Shown piece after piece: positions 32,962 through 45,538 of a stretch of DNA of 61,991 bases. Position 1 is the first letter of the stretch, and each line of letters opens with the position of its first letter. The DNA is from Tieghemiomyces parasiticus (lineage: Eukaryota; Kickxellomycota; Dimargaritomycetes; Dimargaritales; Dimargaritaceae). Location: contig JANBPT010000174.1 in NCBI GenBank assembly GCA_027575765.1, positions 1 to 61,991 on the forward strand, read 5' to 3'. The translations under genes were made by a program, and so were the position numbers. The notes under the pieces were generated by a model. It ran no database searches. It was not told the origin of the DNA and was given only the letters and a program-made list of their open reading frames with translations.

Positions 32962-35730
32962 TTAATCCTTGGGTGATACCTGGTGGTACCGAATGGCCTG
33001 GGGGAAATGCTCGGCAGCGTAAGCGCCGATGGCGCGGGTCAGCGGGAGCTCCGTTTGCAGGAACGACTGGTCCTTGATGCACAATGGATCGTGAACGCGT
33101 TCGGCTGTGCGGGTCAAGGTATCCAGTTGGTCGAGGGAAAGCGGGCGGGTTTCAGATTGGTTTTGCACAGCGCGATTAAACCAGGCCTGTAGCGTAGCGT
33201 AGGCGCGATCCGACTGAGCCGGACGACTGGCGGCGGCTAGGAACTCTGCGGCGGCGCAGGCGTGGTCGAGCGAGTCGGAAGAAGTTTCGAGCCAGCGCTG
33301 AATGGTGGCTTCAGGACCCTGGCTGACGGTTAGGTCGGGGCGCCAACTACCCAAAACCTGATTGGCACGTTCGGCAGCCTTGGCCGATAGCGACGTCGTA
33401 GAGCCGTCGTGTGTGGCAGCCAAGAACTCGGCGACGGAGGCCGTCGTGAGCGCGCTCGTCGGGTCGAGCTCGATGAGGTGCTGTAGGGCGGTTAGAGCGG
33501 AGTCGTACTTGGCGTGAGCGAGATGGAGACGGAATGCGGCGCGCTCGACATCCAACTGCCGGGTCGGGAGAGCCAGCAAGGGCTGAAGCAGTTTGAGGGC
33601 CTCAGCCAGGTAGTCTTCAGCCTCCAAGTACGTGTTGCCGAAGGGGTCCAAGTCCGGGACAACCTTAAACAGGTCGGAATCCTCCTCCTCCTTCTTTTTA
33701 CCACCCTCCTCCTCCTCCTTGTTCACCTGGTCGGCCTTCGCGTCACCATCCGAGGCCGGGCTCGTGACGCCGGATTCGCCAACCTCTTGCTTTTTGGCTC
33801 GACATTTACCCTTGGTGGGAGCGGGGGGCAGCGGAGCATCCTCGGGGCGAGCGATGACGTAGGTAGCAACACGGGCCGGGTCCTGCTGGCGCTGGGAGTG
33901 CAAGGTCAGGTAGATATCGGCGGCGGCCAGGGCGGCGCGACGGAACTGGGGGCGGGTGTACAGTCCATCCTCGAACTTAAGAATGTCCAGGTACGACCGG
34001 AGGGTCAATTTGCGCAGCGAGTAGGTGTGAAAGTCAAACTGATCGTCGTTAAATTCCTGGAACGCCCGATCAACTTGGTGGAACCGTTTCAGCGCAAGCC
34101 CCCAGTACCGTTGACGCTGGAAGCTGTCCCCAGCCTCCAGGAGGTACCACAAGACCTGCAGTTCGTAGAGTTCGTAAATCATGTCCGGCACGTCCTTGCG
34201 GACGAACTGCAGGATGGTGGTCTGGGCCTCCACTGTCTGGTCGTTGCGGAGGTAATACTTGACGCACTTATTGTTGGTGAAGCGGTCCTGCGGCTCTAGT
34301 TGGCGCGCGGCCTCCATGACCTGGCTGGCTGTCGCCGGGTCGCCTAAGTGCTTGAGGAATCGACCTCGAGCCATGTGCAGGTCCAATAGGTCCGGGCAGT
34401 AACGGAGGGCCTCTTCCACGGCGATCATCGCCGCGGACGGGTAGCCTTGGTGGTCAGCGTGCTGGGCCAGGTAGTACAGCGCCCACACGTAGGCGGGTGG
34501 CGCCGCGGGCCTGTCCGCCCCATTCTCCGCCCCGGAATTACCATCAGCCACAGGGGGGATTGGGAGACTGTCCTTGTAGGCCTGAACCAGGTCGTGCAGC
34601 ACAGTGCCCTTAGCTGGCTGGTGGGCATAGAGCGGCTTGAGGCTGGAGAATAGAGAGGGCACTCCGCGGTCCAGCTGCTTGCGGAGGTAGGTGTCTGCCT
34701 GACGACGAAATTCGTCATCGTAGGTGAAGTAGAGCGGGATTAGATTGAGCTGGTGGGACCGCGGGTGGACTAGGAGGAGCTGGCGAGTGGCCTCCACGAT
34801 GGCCCCAGCGGTCTCGTCGGTCAGGAGTGGCTCGCGCCGTACTCCAGTCTGGAGCTCGGCCAGGTCAGCGGCCGACAAGCCCGGGCGGACAATACGCCGG
34901 GCCTGCAGCCATCGCCACAGGTAGAGACGGTCATCGGGGTTACGATCCAGCAGGCCGCGGTAGGTCGTCTCGGCGGCGTCAAAGCGCTGCAGGCGGAATT
35001 GGAGGGCGGCGCGTCGTTCCAACCAGGCCAGGCGGTCGCAGACGCGGTCGCGCACGGTCTCCAGGTGGGTGAGGGCACGCTCCGGGTGACCGGCTTCCTC
35101 GAGCAACAGATTCTTGAAGAGGGCAACTTCGCTAGCCTCATAATCGTGCGGTTTCTCAGGGGTCTGTACGGCCTCCTCGTACGATTCCATGACCTTGAGG
35201 GCGGCGGCGTCGCGGCCCGCCAGGTGGTTGGCGAGGGCCAGGGCGATCCAGAAGGCCGGGTTCTTAGGCTGGAACTGCAGCAATGAGGCGCGTGTCGTGG
35301 CCAAGCGGTCGTACTGACGGAGCTGGGTCTGCAGGAGGGCCAGGTCGCGGAGGATCTGGAAGTTATTCGGGTCGAACTTGAGGGCCTGCAGGTAACACTT
35401 GACAGCCTCAGTATAGTTGCGGTCGGCGCGGTGGATGAGACCGTAGACGTGCCAACAGATGTGGCTGGTCAAATCCTGGCGGATGCCGAGTTTGACCTGG
35501 GCAATACCCTCGGCTTTACGGTCCAGGTTCACTAGGAAGAGGCCACGCATGCAAAGAGTCTCGCCGTGCTCCGGGCGGTTGGCCAGGATCTGCTCACACA
35601 GGTCGAGCCCGCTGGCGTACTTCTTGAGCTCGTACTCCTTGAGCATGTTCTTAAAGACGGCCATTTCCCGGGCGGGAAGTTGCCGGTGGGCCGGCGCGCT
35701 GTTCCGGGCGACGGACTGACGGTGGGCCAT
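32962..35730 (-). CDS. NAA15: NatA N-terminal acetyltransferase auxiliary subunit Naa15 (Nat1)
   Basis: Single exon of 922 aa from ATG 35730 (MAHRQSVARN). The frame is open 61 codons further upstream, but that stretch is not family-like, so the internal ATG is chosen. The protein opens with LPAREMAVFKNMLKEYELKKYASGLDLCEQILANRPEHGETLCMRGLFL, the Naa15 signature, and continues as a TPR superhelix (CWHVYGLIHRADRNYTEAVKCYLQALKFDPNN and similar repeats). An acidic/lysine stretch near residues 670-690 (EEEEGGKKKEEEDSD) occupies the usual linker. Naa15 anchors the catalytic Naa10 to ribosomes for co-translational acetylation of Ser, Ala, Thr and Gly N-termini. Length agrees with the family (human 866). 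No introns seen. Confidence 0.95.
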   Translation of the reverse strand: MAHRQSVARNSAPAHRQLPAREMAVFKNMLKEYELKKYASGLDLCEQILANRPEHGETLCMRGLFLVNLDRKAEGIAQVKLGIRQDLTSHICWHVYGLIHRADRNYTEAVKCYLQALKFDPNNFQILRDLALLQTQLRQYDRLATTRASLLQFQPKNPAFWIALALANHLAGRDAAALKVMESYEEAVQTPEKPHDYEASEVALFKNLLLEEAGHPERALTHLETVRDRVCDRLAWLERRAALQFRLQRFDAAETTYRGLLDRNPDDRLYLWRWLQARRIVRPGLSAADLAELQTGVRREPLLTDETAGAIVEATRQLLLVHPRSHQLNLIPLYFTYDDEFRRQADTYLRKQLDRGVPSLFSSLKPLYAHQPAKGTVLHDLVQAYKDSLPIPPVADGNSGAENGADRPAAPPAYVWALYYLAQHADHQGYPSAAMIAVEEALRYCPDLLDLHMARGRFLKHLGDPATASQVMEAARQLEPQDRFTNNKCVKYYLRNDQTVEAQTTILQFVRKDVPDMIYELYELQVLWYLLEAGDSFQRQRYWGLALKRFHQVDRAFQEFNDDQFDFHTYSLRKLTLRSYLDILKFEDGLYTRPQFRRAALAAADIYLTLHSQRQQDPARVATYVIARPEDAPLPPAPTKGKCRAKKQEVGESGVTSPASDGDAKADQVNKEEEEGGKKKEEEDSDLFKVVPDLDPFGNTYLEAEDYLAEALKLLQPLLALPTRQLDVERAAFRLHLAHAKYDSALTALQHLIELDPTSALTTASVAEFLAATHDGSTTSLSAKAAERANQVLGSWRPDLTVSQGPEATIQRWLETSSDSLDHACAAAEFLAAASRPAQSDRAYATLQAWFNRAVQNQSETRPLSLDQLDTLTRTAERVHDPLCIKDQSFLQTELPLTRAIGAYAAEHFPQAIRYHQVSPKD

Positions 35731-37372
35731 AGTGAGTAATGCAGACGGTTTAATCGAGGATATTGCAAAGACAGCGTTTGTCAAGTGATGGGTCGCAGCG
35801 AAGAAAAAGGGAGTGACGGTGGCCAGGCAAAGGTGGGGTGAGAGGTGCGGTGTGCAGAAGATCGCCAAATGCGCTAGATCGGAGTGGTGAACGGGCCAGG
35901 TTCCTCGGATCAACAGTGCCAGCCGAGGTTGGATCGCGGTGGAAGCCAGCCGGTCTCCTGATCTAACTAGGCAGGCTGGAGGTGGAGGAGAGACTGTACC
36001 TCTAGCTATGGGCGGTGGAGGCCTGGGGGAAGGGGATGGGCGAACAGCTCCCCTTACTGTATGGGCTCTAGACCATAGCTGGGCGTCAAGTTCTCTCGCT
36101 CAGAAACGTGGTATGCCTTTAGTGGCACGGACGGATAGGTAGCTTACTAACTGGGCTCTCGACTTTAGTTGTCTAGTACTTGTTGAATACCTTGACGGGT
36201 CATTGTGGTTCACCCGGCTACTGCGTTCGGAGCGGGACGGCAACTACTCGGTCCCGGCCGCGCACATCCGCCTTCACGGCAGCCTATAGACTTACGGTTG
36301 CATATCCTCTTGAGCCGCCACTGCAGCTTTATTCGCCGCTTTCGTTGTTCAAAAGGATACTAGATATGGTTCTGGCAGCGGTGTCCGAACAGTTGTGTCT
36401 ACGCCGAGGTGTCGCCCTAGCGAGCTTGTTCCTCAGTAGAAAAAAGCCGACTTCAAGCAAGCAGCCGAAGCGTAGGTTGTGGCGTGCTCGCTTAACTTCA
36501 TTCGTTCGTTCGATGGACCTGCCTTTTCAAATACCAAAAGGGTCTGAATAGATAATAGCGTACTTCTGTTGTGATGGACCTGTTCTATCGGGGGGGGGGG
36601 ATTTTCACGTTGGCCTTTGCGATTTGTCGTAGCACTATTATCCTTTTACCGTACCGCAAGCTGCATGTGCCCAGGACACACGGGAAATGGGACAATGGCG
36701 AAGCGGCAGTCCCAGATCATAGCTATAGCGCCCTGATTGAAAACCTGGGGCATACTTCTTGGTTGCGTGGGCATCATGACTACCGATGCCTCGCCGTCCA
36801 GCTTGGGCAGTTGCTGGGCAAGGCAGTACCATCGAAGAGGCCAGTTATGTATGCTCCGTGGCAGAATTATCCTACATGCCCTTGCTTAGCGGCCTTACCT
36901 TTATTCCGACACTGGAGGCCAGTGTGGTCGTTGTCCCTTTAGGCCCCGTTGTAGAACGGGCCACCCATCTTTAATACGGGGGCTGGTCTATGGTAGTAAC
37001 CCAGTGATCTGTTGTCCTGCCACAACCAATGATTAGCACGCGTACCGTACTGGACAGCCGAATAAACTATTCGTCGCAAATTTCTAAATTACATCACTAC
37101 ATACATTACGCGCCAGAGGCACGGGTGGGTCTTTTACAACCCTCCTACACATTCAAATCTAGCCACCGTTCCCATTCCATTCCGAACCAAAGCCAGCTCA
37201 CACTTGCAGGTTCTACTGCCCATAAGGTTTGCCGGCTGCGGAATCCATACCTGTTAATTTTTCCGAGTACCCTAGTCACCGCAAATCACGGCCTACACCT
37301 TGAGTTGGCCTAACGATTACCTGGGAGGCCCTCCTTCTCACATGAGAAGGCCACGCCATTGTCTCTCTCGCT
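35731..37372. other. intergenic, divergent NAA15 / SNF2 helicase
   Basis: A 1.6-kb gap that must hold both promoters. It contains an 11-base G run at 36590-36600. The open frames (36180-36551, 36571-36942, 37029-37313) carry no family motif. No tRNA or repeat recognised. Confidence 0.4.
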
Positions 37373-40300
37373 ATGGAGTCAACCACTCGGAAGAAGAAAC
37401 GGCCGAACCGCACTTCACCGGCCAAACCACCCAAAGACGCCGCCCGCGGGCTGCCACCGTCCCCCAACCACTGGTCGGTGGACGACGTCTTTACCTGGTT
37501 CAACCGTCGAAAAAAAGGCTTTGCGGCCAACATCATGCGCCAGTTGGCTTTGGACGGATCCGCTTTGTCCAAGCTAAAATCGAATACGGACTTAAAGCTG
37601 AAGTACGGTAATATGAAACGACCCGTACGCGAGTGTCTGATTAGTGCCGCCCGCCAATTTCGCACCTACCAGCGGACTGTCAAACTGACAGGCGCGCCTA
37701 AATCGGCCACCACCCCATCACCGGCACCAGCTGCTATCATCTCATCATCATGGTCGCCAACAGCCACAGCCGCCAGTTCCCCAAGCCTCCGATCAGACCC
37801 GATGGCCACTATGGCAGCCCCATCTTCGCCAGGGCCACCCGCCTCACCGATGTCCGTTGATGGTGGGGCCGGCCTGGACCCCCCCTCTCCAGGTCTGACG
37901 GAGCCCTGGTGGGATCTGGAATCGTTGGTCCATGAAAACTCAACCGTCAACTCACTTCCTCCACTTCCTCCGCTGGGGAGCCCCTTAGAGGGCACCGATA
38001 CTTTCGACTTTGACGATGTAATGCTACCCGCGTTGCAGGTCGAATCCCCAGCGCTGTCTGTCCAGTCTCCGCCATCGCTTGCCTTACAGGCGTCATCGGG
38101 TTTCTATGTGGTGCCTCCGCCTGCTTTACCAACCACGAAAGCGGGCAGGCCACCATCATCACCGTCTCGCTCACCACTGACCGTAGCACAGCCGTTGGTC
38201 AAACACCGACCACACTCACCCTCCCAGCTACCGCCCCCCGTCCTACCGACCTCGCCCGCATGGCTCCCCCCAACCTCAGTAGCGCTGGCTGATATTTTTT
38301 TCCGCGACAGCCGGGGCCAGCGTCGGTTTGTCAGCACTCCTGCGTATCCCCTGGGGAATGCCCCGATCGACCAGACTGGGCGCTGTGATTTTTGGTTCTG
38401 GCGGCCCCTACGAAAAAACCGCCTCACCCAATGCGGCGGTTCTCCACCCTTGGACACCTATCCAGGGTTTAGACTGAAGGTCCAAGCCCAGATGCGACGC
38501 ATACTAGGGTCCCGTCGGGTCGTCCACCGTTTCCCCACTCAGTCCATCTACCAGCCTCTACCGGGTGCCGACGCCCCAGTCTTCATTGTGGACCAACGGG
38601 GCCGGACCTTGGCACGGTTTCGCGAGACCCAGCCTGGAGTGACCAGGAACTTTGCTTCCACCCTTACCGATGTCGTCAACCTGTGCTACTCAGACTCGGG
38701 CGAATCTCTGTCGTCCGAAAGCAGCGACGTGACCTCGGATCTTGACCTTATGGACGCAGATCTCGACGGGTCGCCCATACTGGCACCACCGCCTGGTCCA
38801 AACAACCCAGGTTTCACACCTGCGGGAGTTCCAGCAGGGTTCCGCGTGCACCGAGCGACCGGGGCCTTGCCCCTGTCGACGGCAGTAGATGGGGTGGCTT
38901 TTGATGATGACGGTATCCGGGTGGATCCGACCGATCCCATTCTGCCCTTATATGGCGAATCCGACTACGCCTCGGAAGACCTGGCCCCTTCGGACTATGA
39001 ACCCGACCCCGTAAGCACGCCTGCTATCCGCAGTCCAGTCTCTGCCCGACCACCGCGGATCATGGCTATGGACGTAATCAACCGCGGCATCGAGGCCTTC
39101 GAGGAGGAGCAGCGGCAGCTGTGGCAGATTGGCAAGCTGAAGGACTTAGCCCCGCGCGCGTGGCGCCTCTGGCGCCTGCAGCAGAAGCGACTAGACAGTT
39201 TGAAAGCCAGTCTTGCCCACGTACGGGACGACCGCCTACCGAAGCTGCGCGATACCATCCGCCGGTCGGGGGTGACCACCGAGGCCGAACTCCGGAGGCG
39301 GTGTTCAGCGCTCACAGAGTCTGTTCACCTGTGTTGCGAACTGGAATGGAAGGTCGCGTTGGTGCAGGGTCCCTGCCCGGAACCACCGCTCCCCACCGAT
39401 ACCTCTAAGCAGCGTACAGCAATCGCCGTCGCGGCAAACTCTGTGGACGTCGGCGCCTATACGCATCCGCCTCCCGAAACGGCGGCTGGCTGTGATGTAC
39501 CGGCAAAACTTGACGACTATGGTATTGATGCGGACGAAGGGGAGGCTTACTCCGACGACGACGACGATTTCATTGACGATGCCGAATTGTCTGACTCGGA
39601 CCTACAACGGTACAGCGCTTACTACGATGCTGACCGAAGGGGCCCCAACTTGCCATCCCTAACTTTGGGAGGGGAGAGGTTGGCCACCACAGAAAAAGCG
39701 AGAACCACACAGCGCATGACCCGCAGGCGCTCACGCCGCCGGGTTGTAAGTGACGCCCCTGAAGGCCCACCGCGTCCTGCCACGACCTCCTTAGTTGTAC
39801 CAATCCCTTTGGTCCAACTGTCGTCCGAGCCACCGACGTCGAGCGAAAAAATCCCGGTCAGGTCACCCAGTCCCGCCGTGTTGACGTCCAGCTCGTTGGC
39901 GGAGACACCTTCGTTGGCCACGCCCGACAATAATCAATATTCGCCCGAGCCGGCAAGTGGGAGCGACCTAACTTTACCCCAGGATTCAGCGGTAAACCAA
40001 AGTCGGGACCTACTGCAGGAGTTGTCGGATGCTACGGCCTCCATGGTCACACCTGGCCCGGTTCGGACTCAACCCTTAGCGTCCACTGTCCCTGAAGACA
40101 CATCTTTCGCCGCGGCCAAGGTCGTTGGTCCATCCTCTTTCAATGCACCCGGTGCGACTTTGAAAAAAACTGCTCCCCCGGAAAGCAAGAACCGTTCTCC
40201 AACCCCTGAGGCAGTTTCTTATATTACTTTATCTGACAGCGATGACGGGGCAGTAACCGGATCTAAACGGCGCCTATCGATACCCGATCCTTCTAGGACA

Positions 40301-43300
40301 ACCAGAGCGCACCGGGACAAACGGGCCGCATCCCCCTCTTTGGGGCTCTCCCCGTCCCCCCACCAGCGGCGCCGGAAGGCCCGCTCCCGACGCTCGTCTG
40401 ATTTGAGTCTGTCGCTCAGTGATAATGTATCGGGCCCGGGCGATCACGATCTGGCTGTGCCTCGGTCACCAGCCGCCGTTCAACCACCCACTCCTGCCAT
40501 CGAGTCCTCCGCGCAACCGGACGGCAGCCGGGCCACGAGGTTCAGCGTGGAGGCCCTTCTTCACGAGTACTCCCTATCCTCCTTCACCCAGTACATGTGC
40601 GAAATGTTGCAGCAGGAGAACGCTCCGGGTCCTGGCACCAGTGCCGTGGTGTCGGAAGCGGACGAGGATGAGGACACGGCGACTCGGTCCCGCCTGCTAC
40701 CCATCTTTCAGGCCCTGACCGACTTTCGCGCCGCCGATTCCCATCGCCCCACCCTGCCGTTCCGACAGCTGGTGAATGAGTTCTATCGGGCGCACCGTCC
40801 GGGGCATGTAGACTTGGTGGATGCGGCCGTCCCGACCAAAGTGATCACCACCGTGGACTCCTCCGACTCTGAGCGATCTGATGCGGAGCCGTCATCCTCT
40901 CAACCCGGGCCCCGTCCCCGTGGTCGCCGTAACCTCCGTCCTATCATGGAAGAGGCGCCGGAGGTGCGGGAATTGCGGCTAGCTAACCGCCGCGAGGAGC
41001 TAGAATACCAGCGCCGGCTGCGGAAGGCTAACCAGGCGGCCGCAACGGATGGCAAGTCCCCGCCCGCCTCGCAGGCCTCTGTGCTCTCCTCTCAGGAGAC
41101 CTCGGCCTCTGGCCGTTCAGCCGCTGCTCAGTCCCTGGCGAGCATTCCAGCTATCGTGGTCAACCTAGGGCACCCGGAGGACGAAGCGGACGTGCTACTC
41201 GCACCTTTCCTGGCCAAGGTGATTAAGCAGCACCAGATCGAGGGAGTACGATTTATGTGGAAAAATTTGGTCATGTTCTCCAACCACGGCTGCATCCTGG
41301 CCCACGAAATGGGGCTGGGCAAGACGATACAGGTGGTTGCGACCGTGTTCACCATCCTTCGGGAGGTGCGACAGGGAAACCCGGCCATCCCGGCACAATT
41401 TGCCTCGCGCTGCGTGCTCGTCCTCTGCCCACCCACGCTCATCAGTAACTGGTATGAAGAGTTCCGCCGCTGGATTCCAGCCCGGGTGGGGCGCGAGGTG
41501 TTGGGCGGGCTCTATCCGTTCCAGCTGACTGGTAAGGCCGTCGGCGAGCGCCTGGACATTCTGAAGCGGTGGCGTGCCACAGGCGGCGTCCTCATTATGG
41601 GCTACCAGGGGTTCCGTACCCTGGCCCAGTGCGGCACCGGCGGTGGCGGGGTTGGAGGCCGAGTGGCCGTTAGCCCGGAAGAGGCCCGCCAATTCCACGA
41701 ACTCCTTATCGATCCTGGTCCAGCCCTAGTGATAGCTGATGAGGGCCACGAGCTCAAAAACAGCGCGGCCAAGATTTCCATCGTCGCCAAGCAGCTCAAA
41801 ACCCGAAGCCGGGTGTGCCTCTCGGGATACCCGCTTCAGAACCGCTTGGATGAGTACTGGTGCATGGTGGACTTTGTTTACCCGGGAATCTTGGGTACGC
41901 TACCGCACTTCCGCAACCACTTTGCCAATCCCATCGATAACGGTCTGTATCCTGACAGCACGGCGCTGGATCTCCGGCTTAGTAGAATCAAGCTGTTTGT
42001 CCTGCAGTCCGTGCTTCGCGATTTCGTACAACGCCGGGAGATCGCGGTTATGTTCGCCGACCTCCCGCCCAAGCGGGAGTTCGTCATCACGTGTAAGCTA
42101 ACCGACCTGCAGTGGGAGCTGTATAAAGACCTGCTGGAGACCCATTTTCACGATAGCGCCGGCAACTCCGCAACCGGCGACGGGGTTCGCCGCAGCATGC
42201 TAGACAAGGAAATGATTCTGCGGAGCATCTGCAACCACCCGCACGTATGCGATCTGCTCCTGCAAAAGCGCAACAGCGGAGCCGCCGCTAGGTCAACTCT
42301 CACCACTGCCGCCGCCGCCATGAGCCTGGCTCGCCTGAATAACCCGGCCCCCGATGACGATAGTGTGATGGACGCGGCCACCATGGAAACGGCCGTCCCC
42401 GAGAACCTACAATCGATCCGCCCAGTCGTCAACCCTCTACTAAGTCGGCGCCTGCGCACTGTGGCCGACCCGACATCGATTGAACACAGCTACAAGATGC
42501 AGGTCCTGATGGCCATCGTGACCGGGTGCGCGGCGCGTGGAGATAAGGTCCTCATCTTCAGCCGGTGCTTGAACACCCTAGACTACCTGGAGATCCTGCT
42601 TAAGTCCACGCGGGTCCCACAGTACCACCGGCGGCAGAAGTCCAGCCCAATAGGCCCCGTCCAGTATTTCCGTCTGGACGGTAGTATCCCAGTCGTGCAA
42701 CGACAGCCCATGGTGGACGACTTCAACCACCGCCCCGAACTCACGGCGTTCCTCATCTCCATCAAGGCTGGGTCCCTCGGGCTTAATGTTACCTCGGCCA
42801 CCCGCGTTATCCTCGTCGATGTAGGGTGGAACCCCAGTCACGACGAACAGGCCGTGGCCCGGGCCTACCGCTACGGCCAGACCAAACCCGTGTTTGTGTA
42901 CCGCCTGTCAACCTGTGGCACCATGGAGGACAAAATTTACAACAACAATGTCCACAAGGTTGGCTTGGCCAAGCGCGTCGTGGACGAACTACCTATCGAG
43001 GAAATGTTCACCAAAGCCCAGCTCAAGAGTTACTTTGACGTACCACCGAACGATCCGCCCAGCCTGCTGCCCATCAAGAAACATTTACTGCCCCTTGATC
43101 GCGACCCGGGGCTCAAACTGATCGTTGATACGTAAGTAGACGGGCCAGAGTTGGGGCGAGCAAGGTATGAGGAGACCGTACTTGGTCAAGAACCCGTTTG
43201 GAGAAGTAACTTACACTAACCTTAGCATCCCCATGGTACCACCTTTACTATTTTATGGTCTCCCGCCTTTTTTTTTACTCATACAGTCTTCAGGAATCCG

Positions 43301-43554
43301 TGGTGGATATCAACGAGCGCTCTTTCTATGAAAGGCAGGAGGAGATGACCGAGGAGCATCTCAAAGAGGCCCAGGACGAACTCAAGAAAGAACTGGGTCG
43401 CATTTCGGGTGAACCCAGCACTGAGGCCACCGAAGAAAACCCTGCAGCTGAGATCGTCACCATTGAAGACGAGGTACCTCAACCTCCGTCTTTACAGGTT
43501 CCCTCCGCCGACTTACCATCGTTTATGGGCGATTCACTCCAGGGGCTGATGTAG
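37373..43554 (+). CDS. SNF2-family helicase, ATRX/ARIP4 (RAD54L2)-like, with N-terminal SAM-like domain
   Basis: Two exons, 37373-43131 and 43287-43554, joined in phase 2, give 2008 aa. Residues about 33-97 look like a sterile alpha motif (HWSVDDVFTWF...LDGSALSKL...DLKLKYG..RPVRECLI). A long Ser/Pro-rich, acidic region follows, broken by a helical segment at about 560-670. The SNF2 motor spans about 1280-1880: HQIEGVRFMWKN, Walker A MGLGKTIQ (about 1313), DEGH box (about 1456) and SGYPLQNRLDEYWCMVDF in lobe 1; VLIFSRCLNTLDYLE, FLISIKAGSLGLNV and QAVARAYRYGQTK in lobe 2. DEGH and the lobe spacing point to the ATRX/ARIP4 branch. These motors remodel chromatin in the nucleus. The SAM assignment is by eye. 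Exon 2 adds an acidic tail. Confidence 0.9.
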
Positions 43555-43778
43555 TTTAGCCGACAGAAGACACCGGCCCGTTCAGCCGCGACACGGTACA
43601 CACATTCTTTCGGTAGCAAAATACATACCACTCGCCTCGTAATATTCTGCTGCCCACGTCTCCAGGCAGCGGAATAATATAAAATTGTAGGGAAACTCTA
43701 ACAGCAGTTACGCAAAATAATCAAAGTAATCCTCCATTATATATATATTTCAATTAGTACTGACGCTGGAATCGAGCT

Positions 43779-45538
43779 CTAGACATCGCACGTGTCCCAG
43801 TCGAGGGGTAGGTCAAGATTAGGTAGGGAACCGTCCGCTAGGGTTCCGATGGGACTCTCCGTCCACTCAACGGTGTGCAATGGGGCCTGCCAGCCTTGGT
43901 TGAGCACGACTGGTGGGGATGCTAGGGCCTTAGCCGCTCGCTCAGCGGCCACTTTGGCTTTCTGTTTCTACACGTGATGAATTGGAGGAAAGGGAAGGGA
44001 GGGGGAGAGGAAGGGGGGCGGGGAAGCAGCATTAAGAGAGTTAGTCATGGGAATGGTCAGTTCATCAGGCCGATACCCCCGCGCGCACTCGGCAACGTGA
44101 AGCCACGGTCCTTGTACTTCATCGCCACGGCTGGAAGGAATACTCACCGCTAGAAGGCGCGCCTTGAGGGCGGCCATACGGGCCTCCATGGCTGCTACGT
44201 CATCTTCGATATCGACCTGCTCTTTCGGCGCCGGGATCTCGTCGACCCCCTCAATGGGTTTCGACACCGTCCGGCTCATGAGCTCGATAGTGGGCCCATA
44301 GATCGCTTCTCGCTTTGGGTCGCTTCCGGTGTAGTGCTGGAGTAGGGCCCACGTGTACAGATTGGGGTGCCGGGCACACCGGTCGAGCACGGGATCGACC
44401 GGTAAGGAAGCCAGGGCTCGGCCTGGGAGTTGCGGGCCGGTCGGTTTAACGAACCACTTGAGCCAGGCACACAGGGTCAGTCGGTAGCTGGTGCGGGCGG
44501 CGGGATCATCGGGAGGTAAACTGGAAGGGTCCTGGCTGACGGTCCGGATGATGTGTTCAACGATCCCAGAAGCAAATAGGGGCCACCGGGCAACGCACGC
44601 TTGCAGTACGGGGCTCCACCGGGAATACAATGCCGGGTCAAGGCCCACGGCGGGGTATGTCGAGCGCGTCTTTTTCCCCGGTGGAACAATAATACCTTCC
44701 TCGCAGAGTACGGGGATCAGCAAACGGTGGACGTGGCCCGAACCGAGGCGCTCGTACAATTCCTCGACAAGCACCTCGGCGAACGCGGCGCGGTCCAGCT
44801 TGCGGTCCTGCCGGGACCTCTTGGTCGACAACGCACTCACGTCTCGATCGTACACTGCCAGTCGACTACGAAGCCAATGTAGGTTGTCCGTAGTAGCCGT
44901 CTCCACCACACCCTGGGGCTGCCAAAAGTGAGTCTGTAGCCAGCCGAGGGCCTCGGTAGTGACTTTGCGCAGGAGCGGGAGCGCCGGGAGTTCCTCATGA
45001 GCGATGGCGTTACGGACTGTGACGAAGTAGGGCGGCATACCCAGCCGAGCGCCGATCCCGCCCGCAGCCTGCGCGTAAACGCCCGTCTGCTCGGCGTCCA
45101 CGATACCACTGAAGAACTGCGTGAATGAGATGGCGTAGAGTTGCCGGGCCTCGTGCAGGCTAATGTGCCGCGTGGGGCCTTGCTGGTCCCGCAGCTTGGC
45201 CTCTAGAAGGCCCATCGTGGCGTTGATGGAGTGCGGGAGTTTGCTTCTGACGCTCCAGGCTTTGATCTATAGAGGGAACACGTTAGACGAGGTAGTAGTG
45301 AAGAGACAACTAACTTAGAGCCTGCCACTTAAACTGAAACATTCACGTGGTGCCAGGGCGTTGTCGATACAGGTTGAGTCTGAGGGCCATGCAGTACTAT
45401 GCCTATTCTACTTACCCTCTTCACTGCCTGACGCTGGTGATCAGAATTCAGCGGGTCGTCGTAGATCCAATGGTATACTTGCCGCAACTCTTGCATGGTT
45501 GACCACGGGGTGGCCCAGACTTCGGCCCCGATCGCCAT
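43779..45538 (-). CDS. LAS1: pre-rRNA processing HEPN endoribonuclease Las1
   Basis: Three exons on the minus strand: 45416-45538, 44148-45266 and 43779-43967. All joins are in phase 0, giving 476 aa. Exon 1 has the Las1 start (VWATPWSTMQELRQVYHWIY), and the join to exon 2 restores W.VR.KLPHSINAT. The HEPN catalytic motif R-x4-H is present as RNAIAH (Arg126, His131), followed by HEELPAL. The C-terminal exon gives the conserved WTESPIGTL block. Las1 cuts ITS2 at site C2 together with the kinase Grc3, in nuclear 60S maturation. The 3' end lies only about 220 bp from the end of the convergent helicase gene. The last acceptor could be TAG at 43968 or CAG six bases further; the difference is two residues. 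Confidence 0.93.

Noticed and set aside
33514..34299. 261-codon plus-strand open frame opposite NAA15
   Set aside because: Antisense shadow of a well-supported gene; leucine/valine-rich composition follows from the complementary codons.
35731..35913. 61-codon upstream extension of the NAA15 frame
   Set aside because: Not similar to Naa15 N-termini, while the internal ATG at 35730 gives the expected start.
36180..36942. Two 123-codon open frames in the NAA15-helicase gap
   Set aside because: At least the first starts at TTG; neither has a motif, and composition is that of the spacer.
37373..45538. Possible functional cluster of helicase and LAS1
   Set aside because: Convergent unrelated housekeeping genes; nothing suggests co-regulation.
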